64,000 nucleotides of DNA from Notospermus geniculatus. Taxonomy: Eukaryota; Nemertea; Pilidiophora; Heteronemertea; Lineidae. The notes under the pieces were generated by a model. The model saw nothing but the letters and a program-made list of their open reading frames with translations, searched no databases and was not told the origin of the DNA. Positions 1-9,587 of this stretch are shown here, piece after piece (the stretch's first letter is position 1; each line of letters opens with the position of its first letter). Both the position numbers and the translations under genes were made by a program. Location: positions 299,789 to 363,788 of the forward strand of contig NMRB01000113.1 in NCBI GenBank assembly GCA_002633025.1, read 5' to 3'.

Positions 1-78
1 AGCTTCTATGGGTCAAATCCAGTCATAGACTCAGCTTGGCGGATCAGTAGGCCTACGATCTCTAACAACATGAGGTAC
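1..78. repeat. 78-bp direct repeat, copy 1 (copy 2 at 1,179-1,256)
   Basis: The same 78 bases, with a few differences, occur at 1-78 and 1,179-1,256. Sequence beyond the repeat differs. A single N lies between them at 553. Seen in the sequence; I infer an unmerged contig overlap or allelic join rather than a biological repeat. Confidence 0.8.
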
Positions 79-129
79 TAGTCGGGCAGATATGTGACAT
101 ATATGTTCACTTCCGGCAGAAAGTGCACA

Positions 130-552
130 AATTTGCATACAGGGGTATTTTTGTGCGTAGAATCCAAAAATTGCCGGATCCAAGAGGTCTGAGCAATGGG
201 TCGGCCGCCATCTTGAATTTTCAAAATGGCCGCCATGGTGAGAGGTGGGATGTCACTTAGCTATCTTCCAAAGCACTCACGTCAATGAAATTTGTAATAG
301 AGGGGTATTTTGGTGTGCCGAGTTCAAAAATTGCCGGATCCAAGAGATTTGACAAATGGGTCGGCCGCCATTTTGAATTTTCAAAATGGCCGCCACGCTG
401 GGAGGTAAGTCACTAAGATAGCCTCCAAAGCACTCAGGTCAATGAAATTTGGTATATAGTGATATTTTGCTGTGCTGAGTTCAAAAATTGCCAGATCCAA
501 GAGGTTTGACCGATGGGTCGGCCGCCATTTTGAATTTTCAAAATGGCCGCCA
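130..552. repeat. Tandem repeat, about 150-bp period, three units
   Basis: Three tandem units each hold the phrase TTGCCGGATCCAAGAG (last unit TTGCCAGATCCAAGAG) followed by a near-palindrome, GCCATTTTGAA / TTCAAAATGGC, at about 209-235, 367-393 and 521-552. Each palindrome contains two opposed CCGCCATNTT-like cores, which match the YY1 site. The array ends abruptly at the N at 553. No coding potential is credible here, although open frames run through it. Confidence 0.75.
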
Positions 553-627
553 NATGAACCAAAGGTAAGGCTCCATCAGGAGTGCGAGAACTTGTTTCCA
601 GTGCTTGATTTTCCAGATAATGCCCCA

Positions 628-860
628 TCACACTGGCTAGTTCTCAGTACGTTCTTGAAAGTGTTGCCGAACAGGCTCAAACTGTGTGCGAATGGAGTGG
701 ATGTAGTGGCCACATTTTACAGTCTTTTTACGAACTTCTGTGGACGGGCTCGGACGGGAAGTGTGCTCCAGAACTTCGAGGCATTATTTGGCCAACGTTA
801 CCCGTTCTACCATTTTTTTAGGACGGGGGCAGGACACTTTGAGAACTACTTCAATGTGAC
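628..860. mobile_element. Foldback MITE, family F1 (second copy 57,947-58,187)
   Basis: The element starts near CACACTGGCTAGTTCTCAGT and ends with the inverted version of that motif. A second copy with the same internal text (GCATTATTTGGCCAACGTTA) lies at 57,947-58,187. The open frame through it is an accident of the repeat. Confidence 0.7.
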
Positions 861-899
861 AGTACCTTAACCTGAACCGGGGCCGGGCATCAAACTTAC

Positions 900-1126
900 A
901 TTGTTCTGTAATGGCGTTCCTGGTCTCGCCTCTGATCGACCAGCTTCCGATACATGTCTCGATTTCTCTCCAGTTTTGACTGCTCTCTACGCAACTGAAT
1001 CAAAAGTAACACCAATTCCTCGTGTGACTTCCCTTCCAAGTCGGCTGGCTGGATGCTCAGACGCAATCGGTGGCCGTTAAGTGGCGTAACGTTGTATGTC
1101 TTCCTAAGGCTGCGATACTTGGTTTC
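900..1126 (-). CDS. PLEKHA5/6/7-like: PLEKHA5/6/7-like gene, coiled-coil exon (227 bp)
   Basis: Read on the minus strand, a pyrimidine-rich acceptor (ending CACTCCAG) precedes GAAACC at 1,126, and the exon ends AACAAT|GTAAGT at 900. It opens in phase 0, matching the exit of the exon at 1,374-1,537, and leaves in phase 2. It encodes about 75 residues: ETKYRSLRKTYNV, then a charged helix containing EELVLLLIQLRREQSKLE. That segment matches the conserved helix of vertebrate PLEKHA5, which also reads EEL-LLLI-LRR-Q--L. This independently supports the family call made from the PH domain. The segment probably forms a coiled coil. The exon has no useful ATG and is easy to miss. The gene continues beyond the left edge of the window. 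Confidence 0.85.
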
Positions 1127-1373
1127 CTGGAGTGAGGGATGAAAATTGACAACCCGTGAACAAAAGGCACAGAGTTGCAGCTTCTATGGGTCAAATCCAG
1201 TCATAGACTCTGCTTGGCGGGTCAGTAGGCCTACGATCTCTAACAACATGAGGTACATACAGAGTTAGAAAGCATGGTCAGAACTACGTGTATCTAGCAT
1301 GTGTCCTTGGATGACAAACTTTATTCTCAACAAGTGAAAGGAAACAGAAAACCATTCGTTTCCATCAACTTAC

Positions 1374-1537
1374 AAGTATATCTGTGTCGGCCATATTTGG
1401 GTCCTCCTTGATCGTGTGGATGGGTTCGCCTGATGGACGGAACTGAGGTTTGGCACTGCGGCCGAGGGAGTCGTACCTGCCACCATTGTTGGTAAAACTC
1501 GGCACGTTCTCAATACTTCTCTGAGAACTTTGGGAAC
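1374..1537 (-). CDS. PLEKHA5/6/7-like: PLEKHA5/6/7-like gene, 164-bp linker exon
   Basis: On the minus strand the acceptor CACCCTTCAG sits at 1,538-1,547 and the donor ATACTT|GTAAGT at 1,369-1,374. The first two bases complete a codon begun by the 1,323-bp exon (G+GT gives Gly), and the exon leaves in phase 0 into the coiled-coil exon. It encodes SQSSQRSIENVPSFTNNGG, then RYDSLGRSAKPQFRPSGEP and IHTIKEDPNMADTDIL. The composition is that of a disordered linker rich in Ser, Asn and Pro. No catalytic or folded domain is visible. It is present once only, unlike the large exon that precedes it. Confidence 0.8.
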
Positions 1538-2094
1538 CTGAAGGGTGAGGAAGGAAGTTAAGTCTGTAGTAGAAATATCCTGCTAAACAGCTCATTATGT
1601 ATTCATCTCGCTTTATTGAAGTCCTTTTGTCCGAACTTTGGTAGGACATCTTTCTTCAGCCAGCTTTTTGTACATACAGAGAACTGCATCCTGGATGAGA
1701 TCACCCCATATCTTGATTGCACAAGGCCTTCAAACTCTTTGCAAGGGTCACAACATGTAAATGGGGAACCCGCATGACTGCAGATGGCGCAGCAAGTATA
1801 AGACCCGAATGACGTACTGACATCACTTTTCTCGCTGTTGACGTCGCGCCGTCAAAGCATGTGTACATTTTTCTACACAATTTTTTTCCGTGCAAATTTT
1901 CCCCAAAGACGTTGTCAATATTGGCATCCTGTGGCATTTCTGACAAAACAGACCAGTAATATATGGACAACTTTGAACATGAAATAGGGCAGTGTAATTT
2001 AATCAAAATTGAACCAAACAGAGTGGTTTATTTTGGGGCAAGAAGTAAATGGAAATACTGTTAGAAAATAGGACTTCCGGGTCTTACACTGACA

Positions 2095-2175
2095 GCGCCA
2101 CGTCGTGGCGTAGTTCAGCGGGTTCCTCATTGGAGGCTGAGGATGATACCCAAGGGCTGGTTTGTACCCGAAGGT
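2095..2175 (+). repeat. Degenerate tRNA-like sequence (SINE remnant)
   Basis: The segment holds an A-box-like GTGGCGTAGTTCAGCGGG and, 40 bases on, a B-box-like GGTTTGTACCC. The cloverleaf is not intact, so this is more likely an old SINE head than a tRNA gene. The rest of 1,680-2,410 is intron in which I see nothing else. Confidence 0.35.
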
Positions 2176-2502
2176 CAGAGTACTAGCATTGTTTGACGTG
2201 TGGATACAAATCTTGAAAAAGTACTTGTCAAAATGTCCATGCAGGTGGAAAATTTGACTGATGAATGCATGTATACAATCTATGAACACTCTATTTGTTA
2301 GCTACATGTACAGGATCAGGACAAGTGATTAACACATTATGAGGCCAAAGCACTCTGTTAATGTATGCAAATTACAATACATTGAAATGAAAGCTGACAA
2401 TATACTGTAGATCAGCGTTGTCGCTAAGGATTTGGCCAGACGGGTATCGTTAATAAACAGCCGGTTACCAGGGCTTTCCAAGTTTTGGAAAGTTTTCTGC
2501 CT

Positions 2503-2632
2503 ATGCACCTGCCTATATGCTCCTGCCTATACCCCTGCCTATACTAGTGCCGATGCTCCTATGCTCCTGCCTATACTGCCTATGCACCTGACTATGTTCC
2601 TGCCTATACTCCTGCCTATGCTCCTCCCTATA
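2503..2632. repeat. CTCCTGCCTATA-type minisatellite, array 1
   Basis: An imperfect 12-bp unit CTCCTGCCTATR is repeated with 6-bp slips (TGCCTA). The array is broken at 2,633 by a MITE. Open frames on both strands (Leu-Pro-Ile or Ser-Ile-Gly-Arg repeats) are by-products of the short unit. Confidence 0.85.
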
Positions 2633-2824
2633 GAGGCCTTGCAATGACGTCATCCTGGCGGCCATGCTGAGGGGCAAGTGGGCAGAGGTGTGAGCTGACC
2701 GTGACGTGGCCTGCGTGAAGTGCGCGACGCAAGTGTTTGACGTAACGTCATTGGGACATTTCGCTGCGCCTCTGCAGCATGTGTCCCCCAGCATGGCGGC
2801 TTGTGACGTCATTTGCAAGGCCTC
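2633..2824. mobile_element. 192-bp foldback MITE with CRE octamers, TATA target duplication
   Basis: Inverted arms of about 40 bp start GAGGCCTTGCAATGACGTCA and end with its complement, TGACGTCATTTGCAAGGCCTC-like. TATA flanks both ends, as a target-site duplication would. Each arm contains the palindrome TGACGTCA (the CREB/ATF consensus) and a GGCGGCCATG / CATGGCGGC motif. Confidence 0.75.
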
Positions 2825-2836
2825 TATAAGTGGACG

Positions 2837-3003
2837 GTTTTCGCAAAGCCCCCGAAACGCCAACGCGAACGTCTATCCTATTGTTCGGTGCTTTCTTCGT
2901 GGCATCAAACAATGGGTTTGGCGTTCGCGTTGGCGTTTCGGGGACTTTGCGAAAACTCTCTAGTGTTTTCGCAAAGCCCCCGAAACAGCGACGCGAACGT
3001 CTT
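2837..3003. repeat. Inverted repeat with a third direct copy
   Basis: TTTTCGCAAAGCCCCCGAAA (2,838) is followed by GCCAACGCGAACG and then by the inverse of the whole block ending at 2,956. A further direct copy, with AGCGACGCG replacing the inner part, lies at 2,967-3,003. Arms are about 37 bp, so a stable hairpin is possible. Confidence 0.75.
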
Positions 3004-3095
3004 TCCTATTACTAGAGAGTTTGAGAAATCAAACGATAAACGTTAACATTACGACAACGTTATTTTTTGTACCAAAAATGCAATATATAATCTGN

Positions 3096-3352
3096 CTGCC
3101 TATGCTCCTCCCTATACTCCTGCCTATACTAGTGCCTATGCTCCAGCCTATGCTCTTGCCTATGCTCCTGCCTATACTCCTGCCTATGTACCTTCCTATA
3201 CTCCTGCCTATGCTCCAGCCTATACAAGTGCCTATGCTCCTGCCTATACCCCTGCCTATACTAGTGCCTATGCTCCTGCCTATACTGCCTATGCTCCTGC
3301 CTATGCACCTGCCTATACCCATGCCTATACTCCTGCCTATACTCCTGGTCAA
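3096..3352. repeat. CTCCTGCCTATA-type minisatellite, array 2
   Basis: This is the same 12-bp family as the array at 2,503, starting directly after a single N at 3,095, so array length is not reliable. About 20 units. Frames through it are not genes. Confidence 0.85.
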
Positions 3353-3560
3353 GTCATGTAAACATGGTCCACAATCAAGCGAATAGCGAATGAATCAAAC
3401 AGTTTAAATTGCTTGCATGGTTTGGGAGGCATTGTCACGCTGATAGTGATCATGCATACGATCGACCCATACACGTGGTTATCGTGTGACGGCTGTGTGC
3501 AGTGATGTCAGCACAGATCGGGCGGGAAACCTCTACACAGCAGCGCGTGACTTGATAAAA

Positions 3561-3597
3561 CCTTGGAGGAATTATACTGGAATTATAATTCCTCCAA
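3561..3597. repeat. 37-bp perfect hairpin
   Basis: CTTGGAGGAATTATA and TATAATTCCTCCAAG form perfect 15-bp arms around a 7-base loop. The sequence from 3,600 to 4,060 is otherwise plain intron. Confidence 0.8.
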
Positions 3598-4068
3598 GAT
3601 AAAACCCACTTGCGATCGCAGATCAGACGGTGTCCGATATTATTAAACTTGACCACGTGGGACTTTCAGATCAATAGAATACAACCAGTTTTGTTTACTC
3701 TGAAAAGTTTTTTTGGTTCAGCTATTTTTTTCAGCCAAGTAGACAGATGTTATCAGCCGGGTATCTCACCCGGCTCCCGGCTATTAACGACAACGCTGGT
3801 AGATACATGAAATGTTGACAAAGATGACATAAAACATGTTATGTTTTTATTTGATGGAATGAAAACAACTGAGTAATGACCATAAATGTGTTTTTCACAT
3901 ATCACCCCCTGGTGGAAAGACAGGGAGTTGGATCGAAATTCCAAGAGTGTTGCGCACATTAGTGGATGAGTATCTAATATATACCAAAGTTTCGAACTCC
4001 TCTGTTGAACGGTCTAGGAGGAGATATCACTTTTGGATGGACGGATGGATGGACAGACGGCAGATGGT

Positions 4069-4105
4069 AAAAAAATATCTCCCCACTTTTTTCGAAAAGC
4101 GGGGA
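4069..4105. repeat. Hairpin at the left edge of block A
   Basis: ATATCTCCCC and GGGGAGATA pair around CTTTTTTCGAAAAG. The same hairpin (12,702-12,731) marks the left edge of block B, so the shared sequence of the two blocks starts here. Confidence 0.7.
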
Positions 4106-4390
4106 GATAATAACAACTGTCACTTGTTTGGAGTGATCACTACATTCCTGACAAGTGAAGAAACATCATTTCAAACCACTTTTTTATTCCCTCAGAGAAA
4201 ATCCTCAAGCAAAGACAAACATACAAAACAAAGAACAGCCACAGATTGTTAGTAGAAATCAAGAAATTTATGTCAAGGTCAGAGAGTGAAGGTCAGTTGA
4301 AGAAGATCAAGGTCAACTGCAGGCGAAGGTCATGCACACAGGAGTACTAGCTGGACATACTGGTACAATACTGCGGGACTAGGGACAAAC

Positions 4391-5713
4391 CTGTGACGAT
4401 TGTCCGACGGGTATCTCTCTCTATATCAGTGTCAGGACGTCTGCAATCCGAGACAACATCTGTACAATCTACGTCATCTTCCTCAGACCACAAATACGGT
4501 GATGTCATCGTAGACACGGTGACCATCTTGACGTCCATATCGACTGGTTTCTCTCCGTGAATATTCGCATAGTTATGAAACTTTGAGCCCATCTGGAACC
4601 CTGGTTGTGCCTTCGATGCGAACGTCGCCATAGCAGAGCAGCACCGCCTGATGCTTTCAGTATACGCCGCATCTTTCTCGTCAAATGCCGGCAAATGTTC
4701 GTAGTCGCCGAGATGAAGTGCTTCCATTTCGACGGCAAAGGAATCACGATTTGCTGCACCAAACTTCGACGGTATAGAATTCAAGGACTTGGCAAAACTA
4801 GAATAGTTCTCATAATTATGCTGCCCTGGGCCAAAGTTGCAGCTCTGTGACCGGAAAAGATTTTGATAGTCATGAAAGTCTCGCTGCGGCCCCATTCTCT
4901 TCACGGTTTTTATACCGTCCACGTTATCAGTGCTGGCTATATGGCGAAAGTTCGCCCAATCATGTATGTCTTTCATTGTCTCGACAACCTTATCCCACTT
5001 AGGATTATTCGGAGACCTTGTCGGTGACGAGGCGCTTGACGATGCACTTCCTTCCATCGACCCTGAAGACATGGAGCATAACCGTTTCCTGGAGCTTCGA
5101 GACCGCTGCACCGTTAAATACGGACCGACAATAACACCCTTCACTGGACCTTTCCTGAGATGTCCTTTATTCGCCATGGCGGTTTTCTTCGTCAAATGAC
5201 TCTCCAAGAATGCAACATCTTTCTTATTCAACGACCCAATAATCTTGACCTCGTCGGCAACGCTAGGCAAAGGTTTGGAAAAATCGTCCTCCTTCAGCGC
5301 TTTAAAAAGTGGCGCCCAATTCTCATAATCGCGTATGATCATTTTGATGTTTTCATCTTCTGGTGAAATCTGTTCTATTCTGTCGATCAAGTCTTGCGGT
5401 TTGTGCGGCCGTCTCGGCGCCGCTCTGTCTGGGCTCTGATCATCCAGTTGATCCAAGCTACTTTCCCGTGATCGTTCATAAGACCTTCGCGTAGATGACT
5501 TTCCTCGTGCAAGAATCGCTTCCTTCGCAGCTTGTTCCACCTCAAATTTCTCGATGGCGTTATCGAGGCTTCTTGCCATGGCTAGAACCTTCCCTCTCCA
5601 CCAACGTTCTGCCATGGACGTTGGCTTTTTACCCTCGTCCGATTTTTTAAACGGTTTGGGGGCGAAAAGTTTATTGATCATGTCAGATGAGGCGAGTTCA
5701 GGTTTCTTCAAAG
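4391..5713 (-). CDS. PLEKHA5/6/7-like: PLEKHA5/6/7-like gene, 1,323-bp exon (block A)
   Basis: Acceptor CTCACCCAG at 5,714-5,722 and donor CACAG|GTTTGT at 4,385-4,391, read on the minus strand. The exon enters and leaves in phase 1, so it adds 441 residues to the protein. The start is basic and helical (LKKPELASSDMINKLFAPKP, then a run with SMAERWWRGKVLAMARSLD). A Ser-rich stretch (SMSSGSMEGSASSSASSPTR) separates two parts. Four Tyr-x-Asn sites occur: YENW, YQNL, YENY and YANI. pYxN is the Grb2 SH2 consensus, so a docking role is possible but inferred. I see no catalytic domain and cannot match this segment to a named domain. It follows the 30-bp Lys-rich exon and precedes the exon at 1,374-1,537. 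Confidence 0.88.
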
Positions 5714-6545
5714 CTGGGTGAGAATGAGAACAGAAAATTTTCGTAAAGTGGAAATAAATGAGAAAGCTAGAGAGGAATGGATGGAAGCAGACCTGCCCCG
5801 AATCAGATTAGATAGATTTTTAACTGTATAAGTCCATAATAACCCTTCCCAAAGATACCATAGATTAACATTCTGAGGCCTTTTTATTCAGCAGGTTAGG
5901 CCATTGGTTTGACATGACAGCAAGTTTTAGTTCTATGTATAACTCATCTGCCCCCTGAGTCCAGCAGACGGCATCTTCTGTCAAAGTTTTCTCACATCCT
6001 ATGGTATTGATTGAAAATTATTTGAAGAAATGTTGTCCCAGTCAACTTTTTGAAGAATGTTTCTTCGGATTTTTTTCATATCATTTCCATGGCTTTTAGA
6101 AAACTTCAACAGAAGGTACTGTCTTCTCAAACTTGGGAGCAGATGAGACAAGGCAAGTCTGTAAAATCAAGAATGAAGAGAAAAAAGTTATATAGAATGA
6201 AGAAAACGTAACCGTGAAAACTGAAAACAAAATTCTGCATGCACGACTCCAAACCACTGAAAATTCAAGCTGCTACATATGTAAAACGATTTAAATCATG
6301 CAATGCACTTCTGATAATGCACAATGCATACTATACTTCAGTACTGGAAACAACCATGCACACAACACATTGTTCCTAATGCATTTCACATCCTATGATC
6401 ACAGCACCTATGTCTAGAATGTTACACTAACAAACGCACAACAATGCGAAGTTATACCATCGCTTTAACAAGACACTGCACGTAGCAACATTAGTACTCG
6501 CCTTTCTTGTGAAAAAAGATGGTATACGCTAAGAAAAGTCGGTAC
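5714..6545. other. Intron, block A
   Basis: AT-rich intron with no credible exon, RNA gene or clear repeat. Block B has the same stretch at about 14,345-16,681 but with a SINE and a 1.4-kb transposon inserted. Confidence 0.6.
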
Positions 6546-6575
6546 CTTTTTTCCCTTTTTTCTTTGGAGGATGAA
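6546..6575 (-). CDS. PLEKHA5/6/7-like: PLEKHA5/6/7-like gene, 30-bp Lys-rich microexon (block A)
   Basis: Acceptor CTTATTTTAG (6,576-6,585) and donor AAAAAG|GTACCG on the minus strand. Phase 1 in and phase 1 out joins the 63-bp exon to the 1,323-bp exon. Across the junctions it reads RIHPPKKKGKKALKKP, a strongly basic patch that could act as a membrane or nuclear-import signal (inference). The identical 30 bases and both splice sites recur at 16,682-16,711. Confidence 0.7.
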
Positions 6576-6747
6576 CTAAAATAAGTTACCAGAGTCTACC
6601 AGTTTGTTTATATGTGATGTTATGACAGATGAATTATGGGATAGACTTGTACGTCTGCTCAAGGCACCACTGAGACGGACTTCAGTAGTCTTCACCGACT
6701 GCAGATATCAGTCCTCCCAAGTGTATGGACATGATGAGCGTAGACTT

Positions 6748-7130
6748 AAGCCAGGCGTACATGGCACTTGTGACTGGAAGTAACTGATCTGATCAATCGC
6801 TGGTGATGTACGTGCTAATTCGCAAATTCAGCCACTCAGTAAAACTAGGAGCATCTAATCAGTTGTCATGTCCAGAGCGCATACATCGCACTTGCGACTG
6901 GCAGCAACTCAGGTAACATCCGGGGCGATGAGACTCGACGAGACTAGGTTGAACGTGTGCAACTCGCGGCGACTGGCAAAATCTCAGTTCCAGGAGTCGC
7001 AAGGGTGCGTGCATCGAACTTTTCTGGCGACTGATCAGTCGCCTCCAGTTCCACCTAGATCCTCCCAGTCGCCAGTAGCTCAGTGGCGACTAGTTGTCTC
7101 CAGTCGCAAGTTTGATGTACGCTAGGCTTT
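6748..7130. mobile_element. R1-subfamily MITE (block A)
   Basis: The element has inverted ends AAGCCAGGCGTACATGGCAC and TTTGATGTACGCTAGGCTTT with inner inverted arms built from GCGACTGG / CCAGTCGC. Other copies: 16,884-17,273, 34,576-35,030, 49,537-50,022, 61,011-61,475. It has no coding capacity. Confidence 0.8.
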
Positions 7131-7451
7131 AGTATAGCGGAACACTTCCCAAGACAAAACACTTTTAATATGTGTTTCAATATTATGATTTGTTGTGTAG
7201 ATATTCTGGTTAGCAACGTTCACCTACAAGCTGAGATTGAAGCAAAGTATTCTGGACAATGTTTCACAAACTTTTGCGTCATTGCGGCCTAGAAATCTCC
7301 ACTTCTAACATTTTTCAGACCACAAAGCTGCAGTTTATGAACCACTCTCCAGTATATTAATTCCCTTTACCAGCACAAGATGGCGTCCAAGATATTCAAG
7401 CATGGTTACAAGATAATTTGTAAGTTTGTCCGCATCGTTTTGATAACTTAC

Positions 7452-7514
7452 TTCGCTTGTCTGAGCCTTCGTTTGTCCGATCAACGACTGGTCTCTTTCC
7501 CTGGCTGGGGTCTT
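7452..7514 (-). CDS. PLEKHA5/6/7-like: PLEKHA5/6/7-like gene, 63-bp exon (block A)
   Basis: Acceptor CATGTTTCAG and donor GCGAA|GTAAGT on the minus strand. Phase 1 in and phase 1 out. Encodes EDPSQGKRPVVDRTNEGSDK, a polar linker. The block B copy (17,612-17,674) keeps length, frame and splice sites and differs by conservative changes (E to D, V to A), as expected of a real coding exon. Confidence 0.82.
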
Positions 7515-7602
7515 CTGAAACATGGAACAAACGACCCATTAACTTTAGGAATACGAAGTTGACGACCTGTCAGCACCAAATTCAGAACTAGCGGTTCTAC
7601 AG

Positions 7603-7876
7603 CAGGGGCGGATCCAGGATTCTGGTAAAGGGGGCACAGAAGGCCACTGGTGGACCAATGAAGGCGACTGCCAAAGTCGCGAAGCTACGGCAGGTTGTGG
7701 GGCTCTCCCCCAGAAAAGTTTCAAATCTAGTAGGCCGTTGGTGTGATTTCCCAGCATCTGGGGGACAAATTACAAGGCAATTCTGTAGCACATCGAAAAA
7801 GGGCAATTTTTCTAACGTTGGTCACCGAAAAATGGGGGGGGGGCATGGCCGGGTGTGCCCCCTGGATCCGCACCTG
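7603..7876. mobile_element. hAT-like MITE, CAGGGGCGGATCCAGG ends (block A only)
   Basis: The ends are CAGGGGCGGATCCAGG and CTGGATCCGCACCTG, with TACAG on both sides. Block B has the empty site (GTTTTACAGATAAT at about 18,107). The CAGGGGCGGATCCAGG end is a widespread animal repeat type. Relatives: 11,667-11,843, 40,287-40,667, 60,335-60,465 and a stump at 21,731. Confidence 0.8.
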
Positions 7877-8353
7877 TACAGATAATATGGTTGATGAGAG
7901 TTGCCCTTTTTATCACTTGAAGAACAGGTCAAAGAATCAAACCTACAATGTAGAGGCGACAGGCACCCATTTTTCCACTACACCATTCTGACAGCTTTCG
8001 GGTCAGATATATGCCACAATGATACCCTGCACAAGAACCAAGGACACAACCATAATAAGCACCAACTCAAAACTGCAAAGTACACACTGCCGCATAGATT
8101 TCAGCTTGTCAGGACATCATCATGCACAAAGTTTGATTGGTAAGGTAATTAATCGGACATGTCAATCAAAATTCTATGACAGAGTACACAAACCTTGGAT
8201 GAATAACCCCAGATTGCACCAAAGAATAAATTTGTCTAGCAAGATAACGGAAATCCGTAGAAGCCTTCATAATTAACACTGAGTTTGTACCAAGTACACT
8301 CTTCATCCTACCAAGACAGGATTGTATATCCTTAGTGCTGATCTTGAATTATG

Positions 8354-8742
8354 CAGGCCTCAACTTAAGGACTGAAAGGGGCAAGGCAAAATCAGCAACC
8401 AGGGAGGGCACACTGCCTTCACAGGTCTCCAAAATATTAGGGCAAAAAGGCAATTTTGCTTGATCACTTTTCATGATGTTAATGTTCAGTAATTCCCCAG
8501 CACTGTGCAGCATGGTCAGTGTGGAAAAATCATCTGTATAGTTGGGTAATTAGTAGGATTTGGGCAATTTGTGGGATCTGTATGCCTTTTGAGAAGCAAA
8601 TTTTACCGGGGCACCTCGGCAGTTGATTGGGGCAGGAAGGCTACTATTGCCTTATCAACAAGTATTTTTTTGAGGGCACAAAGGCAAATCAGTGAGGCAT
8701 CGACGGCAATGCCTCCGTTGCCTTCGCTTAAGTTGAGGCCTG
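8354..8742. mobile_element. 389-bp foldback MITE (block A only)
   Basis: CAGGCCTCAACTTAAG at the left and its exact complement at the right, flanked by ATTATG on both sides. The matching point in block B (about 18,565) lacks it. The 6-8 bp duplication would fit a hAT-type element. Confidence 0.8.
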
Positions 8743-8815
8743 ATTATGCATATAAGACTTTGGCCACTGGTACAATTCAAGAGAATTTGTCATGAAAAGT
8801 AGATTTATTTCTCAC

Positions 8816-8885
8816 CTCTTTCAAATGGCCGGCCCTCAAGATCCTCTGCCCTTTGCTGGGTCTCGTAATAAGAATCAGGAGCATC
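8816..8885 (-). CDS. PLEKHA5/6/7-like: PLEKHA5/6/7-like gene, 70-bp exon (block A)
   Basis: Acceptor TTTGTTACAG and donor GAAAGAG|GTGAGA on the minus strand. It takes over in phase 0 from the 1,558-bp exon and leaves in phase 1. Encodes DAPDSYYETQQRAEDLEGRP then FER, a charged helical linker. The copy at 18,631-18,700 has the same length and frame. Confidence 0.85.
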
Positions 8886-8909
8886 CTGTAACAAATACAT
8901 TATTTATTA

Positions 8910-9479
8910 TGCTATGTTCCCAGTATCACGAATCACGCCACGATTGAAATCGTGGAGTAATCGTGGTGGTCCTATCAGATCCTGAGGTCAGTCGTGGCAA
9001 TCGTATTGATCGTAGAAAAGTTTTGGACAGTTCAAACATTTTGGTAGGTTCCCAATTGAAATCATGGTCTTAATCGCGGAGTAATCGTGGTGATCCTATC
9101 AGATCTTGAGGTCAGTCGTGTTCATCGTAGAAAAGTTTTGGACGGTTCAAAAATTTTCTACGATCAACACGATTGCCCTCACGACTGACCTCAAGATGTG
9201 ATAAGATCTGATAGGATTACCATGATTACTCCACGATTAAGACCACGATTTCAATCGTGGCGCCATTCGTGCCACCTGAAATTGACCAATCGTGACCATA
9301 TCGCATCCAAGCGCACCAAATCGTACCAGAATGTATAGACTCGCATACAGAACGTATCAACTCGCATCACCTTGTATCCAAACGTGAAACTTCAAAGAAG
9401 TAAACAAATATTCCACGATCAGCTACGAATGGCCAATCGTGATGTTCGTAACAGACCACACGACAGTGGGAACTAAGCA
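8910..9479. mobile_element. 570-bp Harbinger-like MITE, TTA target duplication (block A only)
   Basis: The ends are TGCTATGTTCCCAG and its near complement CTAAGCA preceded by GTGGGAA. TTA is repeated on each side, and block B shows the unfilled site TTTATTAATCTG (about 18,718). A 3-bp TTA/TWA duplication is the hallmark of PIF/Harbinger transposons. Inside, inverted arms of about 100 bp rich in ATCGTG / CACGAT fold on themselves. Confidence 0.8.
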
Positions 9480-9587
9480 TTAATCTGTTGCATACATAAT
9501 GTACATGTCAAATGAGGTCATCACTCAACACTGTACGATACAACTATCGTCATTGACGATCGGCAAAGCTGTGGTGGGATTTCTCAC

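Noticed and set aside
472-870. 133-codon open frame on the plus strand
   Set aside because: It crosses the tandem repeat, a single N and a foldback MITE whose second copy (57,947-58,187) has stops in the matching frame.
3021-3386. Leu-Pro-Met-Leu repeat frame and its minus-strand Ser-Ile-Gly-Arg counterpart
   Set aside because: Entirely explained by the 12-bp minisatellite; no start context or splice sites.
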